From RGVT01 sp037129475 (lineage in GTDB: Bacteria > Planctomycetota > Planctomycetia > Pirellulales > UBA1268), in the NCBI GenBank assembly GCA_037129475.1, contig JBAXUY010000050.1, positions 1 through 20,921 of the forward strand: 20,921 nt of DNA, given 5' to 3'. The position numbers and the translations under genes are program-made. Below the pieces are notes generated by a model. The model was not told the DNA's origin. It saw nothing but the letters and a program-made list of their open reading frames with translations, and did not search any database. Below are positions 1 through 7,875 of the stretch, piece after piece; the first letter of the stretch is position 1; the number at the start of each line of letters is the position of its first letter.

Positions 1-87
1 GCCGTTCCGTGAAGCATCCCTCGAGCATGCCTCCCTTCGGCTCCGAATGCGGGTGTTTATCAAGGGCCACACTACGGAGCAGGACAT

Positions 88-106
88 GGCAAGCGGGACG
101 CTTGCC
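88..106. repeat. Short perfect hairpin downstream of the sigma factor gene
   Basis: An 8-bp perfect inverted repeat, GGCAAGCG / CGCTTGCC, with a 3-nt GGA loop, lies about 55 bp past the stop codon of the minus-strand sigma gene. There is no T-tract on either side, so it is not a canonical intrinsic terminator, although it could still end or stabilise the mRNA. From memory, similar GGCAAGCGGGACGCTTGCC strings are scattered between genes in planctomycete genomes, which would make it a REP-like element. That is recollection, not a search result. Confidence 0.5.
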
Positions 107-160
107 CCCCGGAGAGTATCGGCAGCCCCTCGCCGGATTGGGAGCGCTGACGATGCCCGC

Positions 161-1612
161 TCACGCCTGGCCGACGAGGTCGCGGTGCGCAGGCACGGCG
201 AACCGGTCGGCGAGGGGGCCGTCGACGAAGTTCACGAGGTTGTTCTGCGTGCCCGGCTGCCGCAGCTTTTCGACCGCCTTGGCCTCGATCTGCCGCACCC
301 GCTCGCGGGTCACGCTGAAGATCGAACCCACCTCCTCGAGCGTGTAGGCGTAGCCGTCGGCGAGGCCGAACCGCATCCGGATGATCTCCCGCTCCCGGTA
401 CGAAAGCCCGTCGAGAGCCTTGCCGATCGAGTCGCGGAGCGACTGGTCGTTGATCCCGCGGAGCGGATCCTCCTCGCGGTGGTCCTTGATGATCTCACCG
501 TAGCCGGTGTCGTCGCTGTCCCCCACGGGCTGGTCGAGCGAGACGGGCTGCCGCGACATCCGCCACACGCAGGTGGCCTCTTCGAGCGACAGTCCCCCGA
601 GCGTGGCCAGTTCCTCGACACCGGGATCGCGGCCGTGCTGCTGCCGGAAGTCGCGGGACAGGTTCCGCAACTTCGTCATCGTGTCGACCATGTGCACGGG
701 CACGCGGATGGTCCGGCTCTGGTCGGCGATCGCCCGGGTGATCGCCTGCCGGATCCACCACGTGGCGTAGGTCGAGAACTTGAAGCCGCGGGCGTGCTCG
801 AACTTGTCCACGGCCCGCATGAGGCCCGAATTGCCCTCCTGGATGAGGTCGAGGAAGGTCAGCCCGCGGTTGCGGTACCGCTTGGCGATCGAGACGACCA
901 GCCGCAGGTTGCCGGCGGCGAGCACCCGCTTGGCGGCGTCGTACCTCGCCTGCAGGTCGTCGAGCCGGGCGAGCCGGCGGGCCAGCGTGCAGCGGCTTTC
1001 GCGCACGGCGAGGAGCAGCCGCCGTTGATCGCGGCGCCACGCCGCAGCCGCCACGGCCGACCGCTCGCCCACGCCGGGGGCGGCTTCGACGCGTCGCGCG
1101 ACGTCGCGGAGCTTCTTGAGCAACGGGTAGAGCCGCTGGATGCGAAGGTTCATCTCCTCGACCAGCCGCACGGCCTTGCTCCGCTTCCGAACGAGCTGCC
1201 GCCACGCTGCCCGCCGTGCGGCGAGCGGCACGCGGCGCGACATCGCGATCTTGAACAGGGCCTTCTTCTCCTGCTCGAGCCGCCGCAGCGTCTCGAGGTT
1301 CGGGCCGAGCCGCCGCAGCGTCCGCTTCTTCTCGGCCGTATTGGTCACCGACACCTCGATGGTCCGGTCAAGCCGCAGCCGGCCAGCCTGCACCTGCTCC
1401 AGGAGGCTGATCGCACCGGCGAGGATGAGATCGTTGCCAAGCATCGTGTCGCGGAACTTGCGCCGCCAATGCTCGATCTGCCGGGCACTCGACACCTCCG
1501 TCTCGCGGGTGAGCAGGGGGATCCCGCCCATCTGCAGGAGGTAGAGCCGCACCGGGTCGTCGATGTGGCCGATCTTGCGGGGGACCGCGGGTTTGGCAGC
1601 GGAGCGGGGCAT
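161..1612 (-). CDS. RNA polymerase sigma-70 family factor (RpoD/SigA-like)
   Basis: A 483-aa sigma-70 factor that directs RNA polymerase to promoters. Region 1.2 is near residues 18-40 (DDPVRLYLLQMGGIPLLT). A long Arg/Lys-rich, probably helical insert follows (about 45-225). Region 2 starts near residue 235 (NLRLVVSIAKRYRNRGLTFL) and contains the core-binding and -10 melting signature (DLIQEGNSGLMRAVDKFE, then TYATWWIRQAI). Region 3 has IRVPVHM, and region 4 (about 397-456) has the -35 helix-turn-helix (TLEEVGSIFSVTRERVRQIE). A tail of about 25 residues follows. Region 1.1 is absent. I chose the ATG at 1612 because GAGGA lies 5 nt upstream and homology to region 1.2 begins soon after. The frame stays open to 1807, but that extension looks non-coding. 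It could be the housekeeping factor or a close group 2 paralogue; the sequence does not decide this, so no symbol is given. Confidence 0.93.
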   Translation of the reverse strand: MPRSAAKPAVPRKIGHIDDPVRLYLLQMGGIPLLTRETEVSSARQIEHWRRKFRDTMLGNDLILAGAISLLEQVQAGRLRLDRTIEVSVTNTAEKKRTLRRLGPNLETLRRLEQEKKALFKIAMSRRVPLAARRAAWRQLVRKRSKAVRLVEEMNLRIQRLYPLLKKLRDVARRVEAAPGVGERSAVAAAAWRRDQRRLLLAVRESRCTLARRLARLDDLQARYDAAKRVLAAGNLRLVVSIAKRYRNRGLTFLDLIQEGNSGLMRAVDKFEHARGFKFSTYATWWIRQAITRAIADQSRTIRVPVHMVDTMTKLRNLSRDFRQQHGRDPGVEELATLGGLSLEEATCVWRMSRQPVSLDQPVGDSDDTGYGEIIKDHREEDPLRGINDQSLRDSIGKALDGLSYREREIIRMRFGLADGYAYTLEEVGSIFSVTRERVRQIEAKAVEKLRQPGTQNNLVNFVDGPLADRFAVPAHRDLVGQA

Positions 1613-1982
1613 GGGAATCCTCGTGGTGACCGGGGCCGCCATCCGGTGCGGACGGCCGACGACGACCTCAAGTGCATTCGGGATGCCAAACGAGAGGTCG
1701 CCGCGTCCCATGGCCCTGAATCGCGGTATTTCACGGCGAAAACGTCGACTCGGCCGTGGAGACACCGGGCGCCGGCCGGCGTGGCGCGTCGCCTTCGGGC
1801 GACACACCGGGGGGCGGGGTCGCCCGCTGGCGACGGGCGGCCGTTCGCGCGGGCTTGCGGCCGCCGGGCCGAAACCGACCTCGTCAGCCGTATGGCACGC
1901 AGTTCATAATCCATGATCTGGCTGGTGCGGCCCTGACAGGCCGCGACCGCCCGGCCCCGTCCCGTTCGCATTTCGGTGGTGC
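1613..1982. other. 370-bp divergent intergenic region between the sigma factor gene and the membrane protein gene
   Basis: No convincing gene lies here. The stretch is very GC-rich with several C/G runs. The GAGGA ribosome-binding site of the sigma gene is at 1618-1622 (minus strand). A CATAAT hexamer at 1905-1910 (plus) could be a -10 box for the gene at 1983, but I see no matching -35. The sigma reading frame is open through 1807 with an in-frame ATG at 1642, so a longer N-terminus is possible. The predicted extension is Arg/Pro-rich and low in complexity, unlike the conserved start. Confidence 0.5.
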
Positions 1983-3446
1983 ATGGAGATCGTCCTGCTG
2001 GCTCTCGTTCCGCTCGTGCTCCTCGCGGGCATCGTGCTCTTCGCCGTCGGCCATCGTGGCTGGAACTGGGGCACGATCACGGCGGCCATCCTGGTGCTGC
2101 TGGTGGCGACCGGCTACACGTTGCTCGCCGGCATGCTCGCCCAAAGGGAGCGCGGCTGGCGCGACATCGTGGCCGGCTACCAGACGGCGCTCGCCCGCGA
2201 ACGCGATGCGCTCGTGGCGGGCGGCCAAGGAAAACTCGTGCCGGACGGCACACGCAAGTCGCTCACGGCGCTGGCCGATGACAAGGCCCGGTGGCAGCGG
2301 GTGCGCGACCGCATCGACACCTGGCGTGGACGCCACTGGGAGAAGGCGGCGTTCGATCCTCCCGCCATCGGCGCCGATGGATCGGTGAAGGCCGGCCGGG
2401 TCACGTTCGAGGATGTCGAGAAACTGACGATCAATCCCGGTGCGGAGGTGTACCTGTTCGATGCAGCGCCGGTCGAGGAGAACGGGCGGTTCCTCGGGGT
2501 GTTCCGCGTCGAGGCCGTGGACGGCAACGCGCTCACCGTGGTGCCGGCGCTGGCGCCGAGCGAGGCCGACAAGGCGTTGTGGCGGGCCGTCCGCGAGGAG
2601 GTGACCGTCTACGAAGACCTGCCCGTCGACCGCTGGATGGCCTTCCACCGCACCGTCACTGCCGAAGACGACGCCGGGCCGACCAGCCTGCCGGAACAGC
2701 GCAAGAGCGATCCCGAGGAACTCCTCAAGCATCTCGAGGAGCAGCTTGCAGAGGTCCGCCAACATTGCGAGGCGGTGCCCGAGGACGAGTGGGCCGCGAT
2801 CAGCGAGGGGCTCGAGAAGCGGACCATCCTTCCGGGCACCTACTGGGCGACGCTGGAATTCAAGGAAGCCCATGCGGTGCCGCGGTCCAAGGGGGATCCG
2901 GTGGAGTTCGAGCCTGGGCAGACGGCGACGTTCGATTTCGAAACGGCCCGGAAGCTTCAACAAGACGGGGCCGCCACGATGGTGAAGGTCGAGCGTCGCC
3001 GTAAGCTCGCCGACGCACAGGCGGCTATTCAAGGGACCGAGTATCGACCGTCGGGTGACGGCGAGGGGGAAAATCGGCCGACGATCCGCATCGAGGGGGT
3101 CGCGTTCATCCGGCGGATGCTCGAGAACGACATCACCGCCGTCGCCGCCACCACGGCGCGCCTGGAGGCGGCCAAGACCAGCGCCGACAACCAGCTGCAG
3201 TTGCAGACCAGGGAGGCGGAAGACTTGGAGAGCGACCGTACGAAGTGGCAGTCCGACGCCGAGTCGGCCGCGCGGGTGGCCGAGCGGTTCGCGACGCGGG
3301 TGTCCGAGGCGGGGGCCGAGTTGACGGCGGCGGAAACGGCGATCGTGGAACTGGGCCGGGAACTCGCCGGCGCGTCGGCCCTTCTGGTCGGCACGATCGA
3401 TGCCAAGGCTCCCCCCCCGGGGCAGCCGCCTCGGGCGCGGCCCTGA
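1983..3446 (+). CDS. Unknown membrane protein with two N-terminal helices and a long soluble, partly coiled-coil domain
   Basis: I do not recognise the family. The 487-aa product has two hydrophobic helices (about residues 3-22 and 31-52) separated by a short GHRGWNWG turn. This predicts a hairpin anchor with a large soluble C-terminal part on the same side as the N-terminus. Residues 60-110 are charged. A compact alpha/beta-looking section (about 125-215; VYLFDAAPVEENGRFLGVF) follows, then acidic helical stretches (about 235-285). Residues 375-470 are Ala/Glu/Arg-rich with heptad character, probably coiled coil. The end is Pro-rich. There are no catalytic motifs I can name. A GGTGG stretch lies just before the chosen ATG. 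It is followed 89 bp later by btaA on the same strand, but the gap contains a possible promoter, so co-transcription is uncertain. A scaffold or envelope-associated role is only a guess. Confidence 0.85.
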   Translation: MEIVLLALVPLVLLAGIVLFAVGHRGWNWGTITAAILVLLVATGYTLLAGMLAQRERGWRDIVAGYQTALARERDALVAGGQGKLVPDGTRKSLTALADDKARWQRVRDRIDTWRGRHWEKAAFDPPAIGADGSVKAGRVTFEDVEKLTINPGAEVYLFDAAPVEENGRFLGVFRVEAVDGNALTVVPALAPSEADKALWRAVREEVTVYEDLPVDRWMAFHRTVTAEDDAGPTSLPEQRKSDPEELLKHLEEQLAEVRQHCEAVPEDEWAAISEGLEKRTILPGTYWATLEFKEAHAVPRSKGDPVEFEPGQTATFDFETARKLQQDGAATMVKVERRRKLADAQAAIQGTEYRPSGDGEGENRPTIRIEGVAFIRRMLENDITAVAATTARLEAAKTSADNQLQLQTREAEDLESDRTKWQSDAESAARVAERFATRVSEAGAELTAAETAIVELGRELAGASALLVGTIDAKAPPPGQPPRARP

Positions 3447-3490
3447 CGGGGTTTTGTCGTCCGGCCTCAACAGGCGAGGGCCGAACCGGC

Positions 3491-3496
3491 TACACT
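3491..3496 (+). promoter_or_regulatory. Candidate -10 box for btaAB
   Basis: The hexamer TACACT in the context GGCTACACTCG lies 39 nt before the btaA ATG. No clear -35 is visible at 16-18 nt. The same TAnACT/CATACT style of hexamer occurs before guaB, guaA and the response regulator gene, which raises its credibility slightly. Confidence 0.3.
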
Positions 3497-3535
3497 CGCG
3501 AACGTCCCGCCCACCCACTCAGTGACTTGAACCCC

Positions 3536-4801
3536 ATGCCCAGTCTTGCCGCCACCGGTGACAACACGGCCCGTCTGCGGAAGGCGGTCCATCACCACAA
3601 ACTCGCCAGCAAGCGCGGGATGTTGGAGCGGATGTTCACGCTCTGGTTTCGGGGCTTCGTCTACAACCAGATCTGGGAGGACCCTCGCGTCGACGCCGAG
3701 GCGCTCCGGCTGGGTCCCGATTCGAGCCTGCTGACGATCTCGAGTGGCGGCTGCAACGTCCTCAACTATCTCGTCCACAGCCCCAGGCGGATCGTGGCGG
3801 TCGATCTCAATGCCAATCACATGGCGCTCACGCGGCTGAAGCTCGCGGCGCTCAAACACCTTCCAGACTACGACACGTTTTACGAATTCTTCGGCTACGG
3901 CCGGCACGACCACAACGTGCCAAACTACCATCGCTATATCCGCCAGCATCTCGACCCGCTGACCCGCGCGTTCTGGGAGTCGACCGACTGGCCGGGCAAG
4001 ACGGTGGGACCCAAACGGATCGGCTATTTCAAGCGCGGGCTCTACGACAAGGCGAAGCTCGGCCAGTTCTTTCGCATCGTCCACGGCATCGCGAAGAGCA
4101 CCGGCCGGGATCCCGCCAGGCTCGTGGCCGCGAAGACGCTCGCCGAGCAGGAGCGTGTCTTCGACGAGACGTTCGGCCCGCTGTTCGACAACAGGCTCGT
4201 CCGCTGGCTCGGCCGTCAGCCCGTGGCCGTGTACAGCCTCGGGATCCCGCCGAGCCAGCACCAGGCGATGCTCGACGAGCACGAAAACGACGGCGGCAAG
4301 CTGTTCGACATGTACAGGCAACGCGTCCGGCGGCTCGCCTGCGGGTTCCCGCTCGACGACAACTACTTCGCGTGGCAGGCCTTCGGCCGCCGCTATGACC
4401 ACGACGGCCGCCGCGGCCTGCCCGACTACCTGAAGCGCGAAAACTACGACCTGATCAAGTCGATGGCCGACCGTGTCGAGACACACATCGCGTCGCTGGG
4501 CGACTACCTGCAGACGGAGACGCCCGGTGCGCTCAACGGGTTCGTCTTCCTCGACAGCCAGGACTGGATGCCGCCGCACGTGATCGAGGATTTATGGAGA
4601 CAGGTGGTGCGGGTGGGCGGCCCGGACACGCGGGTGATCTTCCGCACGGCCGGTGAAAAATCCCCCGTGGAAGCGGCGCTGTCTCCCGAGACCCGCGGTC
4701 GCTTCCACTACGACGTCGAACGGTCACGGACCCTGCATGCCCAGGATCGGTCGGCCATCTACGGAATGTTCCATCTCTACGAGATGCTGCCGACCTCATG
4801 A
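3536..4801 (+). CDS. btaA: BtaA: S-adenosylmethionine:diacylglycerol 3-amino-3-carboxypropyltransferase (DUF3419 family)
   Basis: BtaA moves the 3-amino-3-carboxypropyl group of AdoMet onto diacylglycerol to make diacylglyceryl-homoserine, the first step of betaine lipid (DGTS) synthesis at the membrane. The 421-aa protein shows the family's opening (MFTLWFRGFVYNQIWEDP), then an AdoMet-binding Rossmann motif (TISSGGCNVLNYL) followed by an acidic second strand (IVAVDLNANHMAL). A C-terminal methyltransferase-like strand reads FVFLDSQDWMP. Length fits bacterial BtaA. The frame is open upstream to 3245, but homology begins at about residue 10 from the ATG at 3536, so I start there. Its last four bases ATGA overlap the start of btaB, the usual bacterial btaA-btaB arrangement, which strongly supports the call. 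In known bacteria these genes respond to phosphate limitation; I see no recognisable Pho box here. Confidence 0.92.
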   Translation: MPSLAATGDNTARLRKAVHHHKLASKRGMLERMFTLWFRGFVYNQIWEDPRVDAEALRLGPDSSLLTISSGGCNVLNYLVHSPRRIVAVDLNANHMALTRLKLAALKHLPDYDTFYEFFGYGRHDHNVPNYHRYIRQHLDPLTRAFWESTDWPGKTVGPKRIGYFKRGLYDKAKLGQFFRIVHGIAKSTGRDPARLVAAKTLAEQERVFDETFGPLFDNRLVRWLGRQPVAVYSLGIPPSQHQAMLDEHENDGGKLFDMYRQRVRRLACGFPLDDNYFAWQAFGRRYDHDGRRGLPDYLKRENYDLIKSMADRVETHIASLGDYLQTETPGALNGFVFLDSQDWMPPHVIEDLWRQVVRVGGPDTRVIFRTAGEKSPVEAALSPETRGRFHYDVERSRTLHAQDRSAIYGMFHLYEMLPTS

Positions 4802-5514
4802 CCGCCAGCCCGGGAAGGCCCGCTGTGTCGTCTTCGAACAACCGTGGCGGTGGTCCGGCCGACCACGCCGTGGCGATGGACAGGATGTACCGCTTCACGC
4901 GGCACGTGTACGACGTCACGCGGGCCTACTACCTGCTCGGCCGCGACCGCCTGCTCGCCAAGGTGGCCACGTCGCCGACCACGGCCACGCTCGAGGTGGG
5001 GTGCGGTACGGCGCGCAATCTCATCCGCCTGGCGCGGCGTCCGGAGCCGGGGTCGCTGTTTGGGCTCGACGCCTCCCACGAGATGCTCGAAACCGCCGCG
5101 GCGAGCATCGCCCGCTCGGGCGTGGACCAGCCCGGTCGCCAGCCGATCGCCCTTCGGCAGGGGCTCGCCGAGCAGCTCGACGCCCGGCGGATGTTCGGCC
5201 GTGAGCAGCCGTTCGACACGATCTACTTCTCGTACTGCCTGTCGATGGTGCCGACGTGGCCCGGGGCGATCGAGGCGGCGCTCGCCAATCTCAAGCCGGG
5301 CGGTGAGATGCTGATCGTCGACTTCTGGGACCAGCAGGACCTGCCGCGCTGGTTCGCGGCAGGCCTCAAGAGGTGGCTCGCCACGTTTCACGTCCATTAC
5401 CGGCCGGAGGTGCACGAGGCTCTCGTGGAGCTCGGCAGGTCTGGCCGCGCCGAAGTCACCTTCGAGTCGGTGTCGCGGCGCTACGCCTACATCGCCACGG
5501 TCCGCAAGAACTGA
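4798..5514 (+). CDS. btaB: BtaB-like AdoMet-dependent N-methyltransferase of betaine lipid synthesis
   Basis: BtaB trimethylates diacylglyceryl-homoserine to DGTS using three AdoMet. The 238-aa protein is a class I methyltransferase: motif I TLEVGCGTARNL (E66-G70), a second acidic residue at the end of strand 2 (FGLDASHEML, D91), motif IV-like FDTIYFSYCLSMVP, and post-motif GEMLIVDFWDQQDLP. The segment MDRMYRFTRHVYDVTRAYYLLGRDRL near the N-terminus is typical of BtaB. The first about 26 residues are Ser/Gly-rich and weakly conserved in appearance; an internal ATG at 4876 (MDRMYRF) is an alternative start. I keep 4798 because it overlaps the btaA stop as ATGA, which suggests translational coupling. 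On its own the fold would only say methyltransferase; the partner btaA sets the substrate. Confidence 0.88.
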   Translation: MTASPGRPAVSSSNNRGGGPADHAVAMDRMYRFTRHVYDVTRAYYLLGRDRLLAKVATSPTTATLEVGCGTARNLIRLARRPEPGSLFGLDASHEMLETAAASIARSGVDQPGRQPIALRQGLAEQLDARRMFGREQPFDTIYFSYCLSMVPTWPGAIEAALANLKPGGEMLIVDFWDQQDLPRWFAAGLKRWLATFHVHYRPEVHEALVELGRSGRAEVTFESVSRRYAYIATVRKN

Positions 5515-5529
5515 TCGGCCAGGAGCCTG

Positions 5530-6252
5530 CTACGGGAGCAGAAACACGAGCCCGGTGACGGTGGCGGCCTCGAGCGCCAAACCACGTCCGCTGATCGGCA
5601 CCGCGGGGCAGGTCCATGGGGCGCAGCCGCCAGGGCGGTAGTAGCCCAGCGGATAGACACATTCCCACGGCAGCTCGACGCCCATCTTGTAGGGCAGCAC
5701 GGGCAGCGTCGCGAAGAAGTGGGCACCGGAGACGATCGGATCGGCCCAGCCATGCGAGTGGCCGTAGCGCTCCAGATTCCAGTCCTCGAAGTAGAGCGGC
5801 TTGTGGCAGTAGCCCGCCGCCTTCCACGTGAACATCGTGGTCGCGAACCGCCGGGGCTCGTAGGTCTCCCCTTCGAGGCGGCACTCACACGGGTAGTCGT
5901 TTCCGGGTTTGCCCCCCACGCGAATGTCGAGGCTGATGCCGGCGATGTCGTCGTCTCGCAGGTTCTTGAGCGCGTCGCGACAGTCCGCCGAGGCATCGTC
6001 GCACGCGTCGGCGCCCGTGGCCGACACCCGCATGATCACGCTGGCACCGTCCTCCGCCGTGGCCGGGCCGCTTTCGAAGCCGGCGTCACGAACGGTCGAA
6101 ATCGTACGCTCGAACGCGTGCCAGTCGGCGGCGTGAGCGAGCGAGCCGACGGCCCCGATCGCGAGGCAGGCGAGCAGCACGCCGGCCGGACGCCGGACCT
6201 GACGAACGCGCGTCGTCGACCACGTCTGCACGGTCTGTGGAAAACGATCCAT
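5530..6252 (-). CDS. Unknown secreted Cys- and aromatic-rich protein
   Basis: Not a family I can name. The 240-aa product starts with a basic stretch and a hydrophobic core (PAGVLLACLAIGAVGSLAHA) that ends in a signal peptidase I-like AHA site, predicting export. The mature part has eight cysteines (ACDDASADC, PCEC, YCHK, WEC, GGCAPWTC), an even number consistent with disulfides. Its second half is rich in Trp, Tyr, Phe and Pro, with a striking PLYFEDWNLERYGHSHGW segment. I recall similar FEDxxLERYGH proteins as hypothetical in planctomycetes. A second hydrophobic stretch (ALEAATVTGLVFLLP) closes the protein. The ATG at 6252 was chosen because the signal peptide begins there; the frame continues upstream only as a shadow of guaB. 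No good ribosome-binding site is visible. It lies 110 bp downstream of guaB on the same strand and converges with btaB, 15 bp away. Confidence 0.8.
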   Translation of the reverse strand: MDRFPQTVQTWSTTRVRQVRRPAGVLLACLAIGAVGSLAHAADWHAFERTISTVRDAGFESGPATAEDGASVIMRVSATGADACDDASADCRDALKNLRDDDIAGISLDIRVGGKPGNDYPCECRLEGETYEPRRFATTMFTWKAAGYCHKPLYFEDWNLERYGHSHGWADPIVSGAHFFATLPVLPYKMGVELPWECVYPLGYYRPGGCAPWTCPAVPISGRGLALEAATVTGLVFLLP

Positions 6253-6362
6253 GCAGGAAGGATCGACCGGGAGCGGCCCCCGACTTTCATTCCCTGGAGC
6301 GACCCGCACGATCGATGCCGGCCTTCCCGACCTGCCTCGCCTGCCACGCCCGCGCCGCCGCC

Positions 6363-7838
6363 TCACTCCCCCTGCTTGTGCTCGGCGGAGTAGTTCGGGG
6401 CCTCCTGCGTGATCACGATGTCGTGGGGATGGCTCTCGCGGACCGACGCCGCGGATACCTGGATGAATCGCGCATCCCGCCGCAACTCGTCGATCGTGCG
6501 CGTGCCACAGTAGCCCATGCCGGCCCGCAGACCGCCCACGAGTTGGTAGACGAACACGCTCAGCGGCCCCTTGAACGGCACGCGGCCTTCGACCCCTTCC
6601 GGCACGAGCTTGTCGCCGCCGCGGCCCGTGGCCTTCTGCCGATACCGCTCGCTCGACCCGTGCACCATCGCTCCGAGCGACCCCATGCCGCGATAGGCCT
6701 TGAACGTGCGGCCTTGGTAGAGGACCGTCTGGCCGGGACTCTCGGCGACCCCCGCGAGCAGACCGCCGACCATGCAGCAGTGCGCTCCCGCCGCGATCGC
6801 CTTGGTGATGTCGCCGGAGTAGCGGATGCCGCCGTCGGCGATCACGGGCACGCCGGCACCGGCCGCCTCCTGGGCGGCGTCCCACACGGCCGAAATCTGC
6901 GGCACGCCGACACCGGAGATCACCCGCGTCGTGCAGATCGATCCGGGACCGATACCCACCTTCACGCCATCCGCGCCGGCCTTGATCAGATCACGACAGC
7001 CCTCGCGCGTGGCTACGTTGCCGGCGATGACCTCGATGCCCCACCGCTTCTTGATCGTCGAGACCGTCTCGATGACGTTCGACGAATGTCCGTGGGCCGA
7101 ATCGACGACGAGCACGTCGACCCCCTTGGCGATCAGGTTCTCAGCCCGGTCGTAGTCGAACACACCCACGGCGGCCCCCACCCGCAGCCGCCCCTGGCGA
7201 TCCTTGCAGGCGTTCGGGAACCGCTTCATCATGTCGATGTCCTTGATCGTGATCAGCCCCGTGAGCAGGCCGGCCGCGTCGACGAGCAGCAGTTTCTCGA
7301 CCTTGTTGGCCATCAGGATCTTCTCGGCCTCGTCGAGCGACACGGTGCCGGTGGCCGTCACGAGCCCGGTCTTCGTCATGATCTCGGCGACCGGTGTCTC
7401 GCCGCTCTCGAGAAACCGCAGGTCGCGCCGGGTGATGATGCCGACCAGCCGTCGATCGTCGGCCGTGATCGGCACGCCCGAGATGTTGTACTGATCCATC
7501 ACCTCGCGGGCTCGCGCCACCGTCGCCGTGGGAGGCAGGATGACGGGGTCCATGATGATCCCGTTGGCGCTCCGCTTGACCTTGTCGACCTCCTCGCTCT
7601 GCCTCTCGATCGAGAGGTTTTTGTGGATCACACCGAGGCCGCCCTCCTGGGCGAGGGCGATCGCCATCTCGCTCTCCGTCACCGTATCCATGGGCGAACT
7701 GACGAGCGGGATCGTGAGCCGGATGCCGCGGGTCAGGTGGGTGCTGACATCCACCTCCGCGGGCACCACCGCCGAATACCGCGGCACGAGCAGGACGTCG
7801 TCGAAGGTGATCCCGGTTGAGACGATTTTCCCGTCCAT
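6363..7838 (-). CDS. guaB: IMP dehydrogenase
   Basis: GuaB oxidises IMP to XMP with NAD+, the committed cytosolic step of guanine nucleotide synthesis. The 491-aa length is standard. It opens with ITFDDVLLVPRYSAV and PLVSSPMDTVTE, and a CBS pair (Bateman module) covers about residues 95-210 (DPVILPPTATVARAREVMDQ). The catalytic barrel includes VVDSAHGHS, GNVATREGC, and the active-site loop GIGPGSICTTR with the nucleophile Cys302. VIADGGIRYSGDI, the flap YRGMGSLGAM, and GLRAGMGYCGTRTIDEL follow. The ATG at 7838 is preceded by AGGAAGG at 4 nt on the minus strand. The gene product feeds GuaA, encoded about 7.4 kb away in this window. CATACT at 7870-7875 is a possible -10 box. Nothing about the active site looks unusual. 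Confidence 0.98.
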   Translation of the reverse strand: MDGKIVSTGITFDDVLLVPRYSAVVPAEVDVSTHLTRGIRLTIPLVSSPMDTVTESEMAIALAQEGGLGVIHKNLSIERQSEEVDKVKRSANGIIMDPVILPPTATVARAREVMDQYNISGVPITADDRRLVGIITRRDLRFLESGETPVAEIMTKTGLVTATGTVSLDEAEKILMANKVEKLLLVDAAGLLTGLITIKDIDMMKRFPNACKDRQGRLRVGAAVGVFDYDRAENLIAKGVDVLVVDSAHGHSSNVIETVSTIKKRWGIEVIAGNVATREGCRDLIKAGADGVKVGIGPGSICTTRVISGVGVPQISAVWDAAQEAAGAGVPVIADGGIRYSGDITKAIAAGAHCCMVGGLLAGVAESPGQTVLYQGRTFKAYRGMGSLGAMVHGSSERYRQKATGRGGDKLVPEGVEGRVPFKGPLSVFVYQLVGGLRAGMGYCGTRTIDELRRDARFIQVSAASVRESHPHDIVITQEAPNYSAEHKQGE

Positions 7839-7842
7839 GCGG

Positions 7843-7849
7843 CCTTCCT
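7843..7849 (-). promoter_or_regulatory. Ribosome-binding site of guaB
   Basis: AGGAAGG on the minus strand, 4 nt before the guaB ATG. It is one of the strongest Shine-Dalgarno matches in the window and fixes the start at 7838. Confidence 0.65.
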
Positions 7850-7869
7850 GGGGGTGAGGAAAGCCTGGC

Positions 7870-7875
7870 AGTATG
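7870..7875 (-). promoter_or_regulatory. Candidate -10 box for guaB
   Basis: CATACT in the context GCCATACTGCC on the minus strand, 31 nt before the guaB ATG. The same GCCATACTG string occurs before the response regulator gene. No clear -35 is visible. Confidence 0.3.

Noticed and set aside
1613..1807. N-terminal extension of the sigma factor by up to 65 residues
   Set aside because: The extension is Arg/Pro-rich and unlike region 1.1. A good ribosome-binding site lies just before the ATG at 1612.
47..1909. Plus-strand open frame of 620 codons covering the sigma gene
   Set aside because: It is antisense to a clear sigma-70 factor; the peptide is Arg/Pro/His-rich with no family motifs, as expected for a mirror frame in GC-rich DNA.
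3245..3535. N-terminal extension of BtaA by 97 residues
   Set aside because: It overlaps the preceding gene in another frame, is Gly/Arg-rich, and family similarity begins after the ATG at 3536.
6237..7820. Plus-strand open frame of 527 codons opposite guaB
   Set aside because: Antisense shadow of the IMP dehydrogenase gene; rich in Asp/His/Arg/Pro without recognisable domains.
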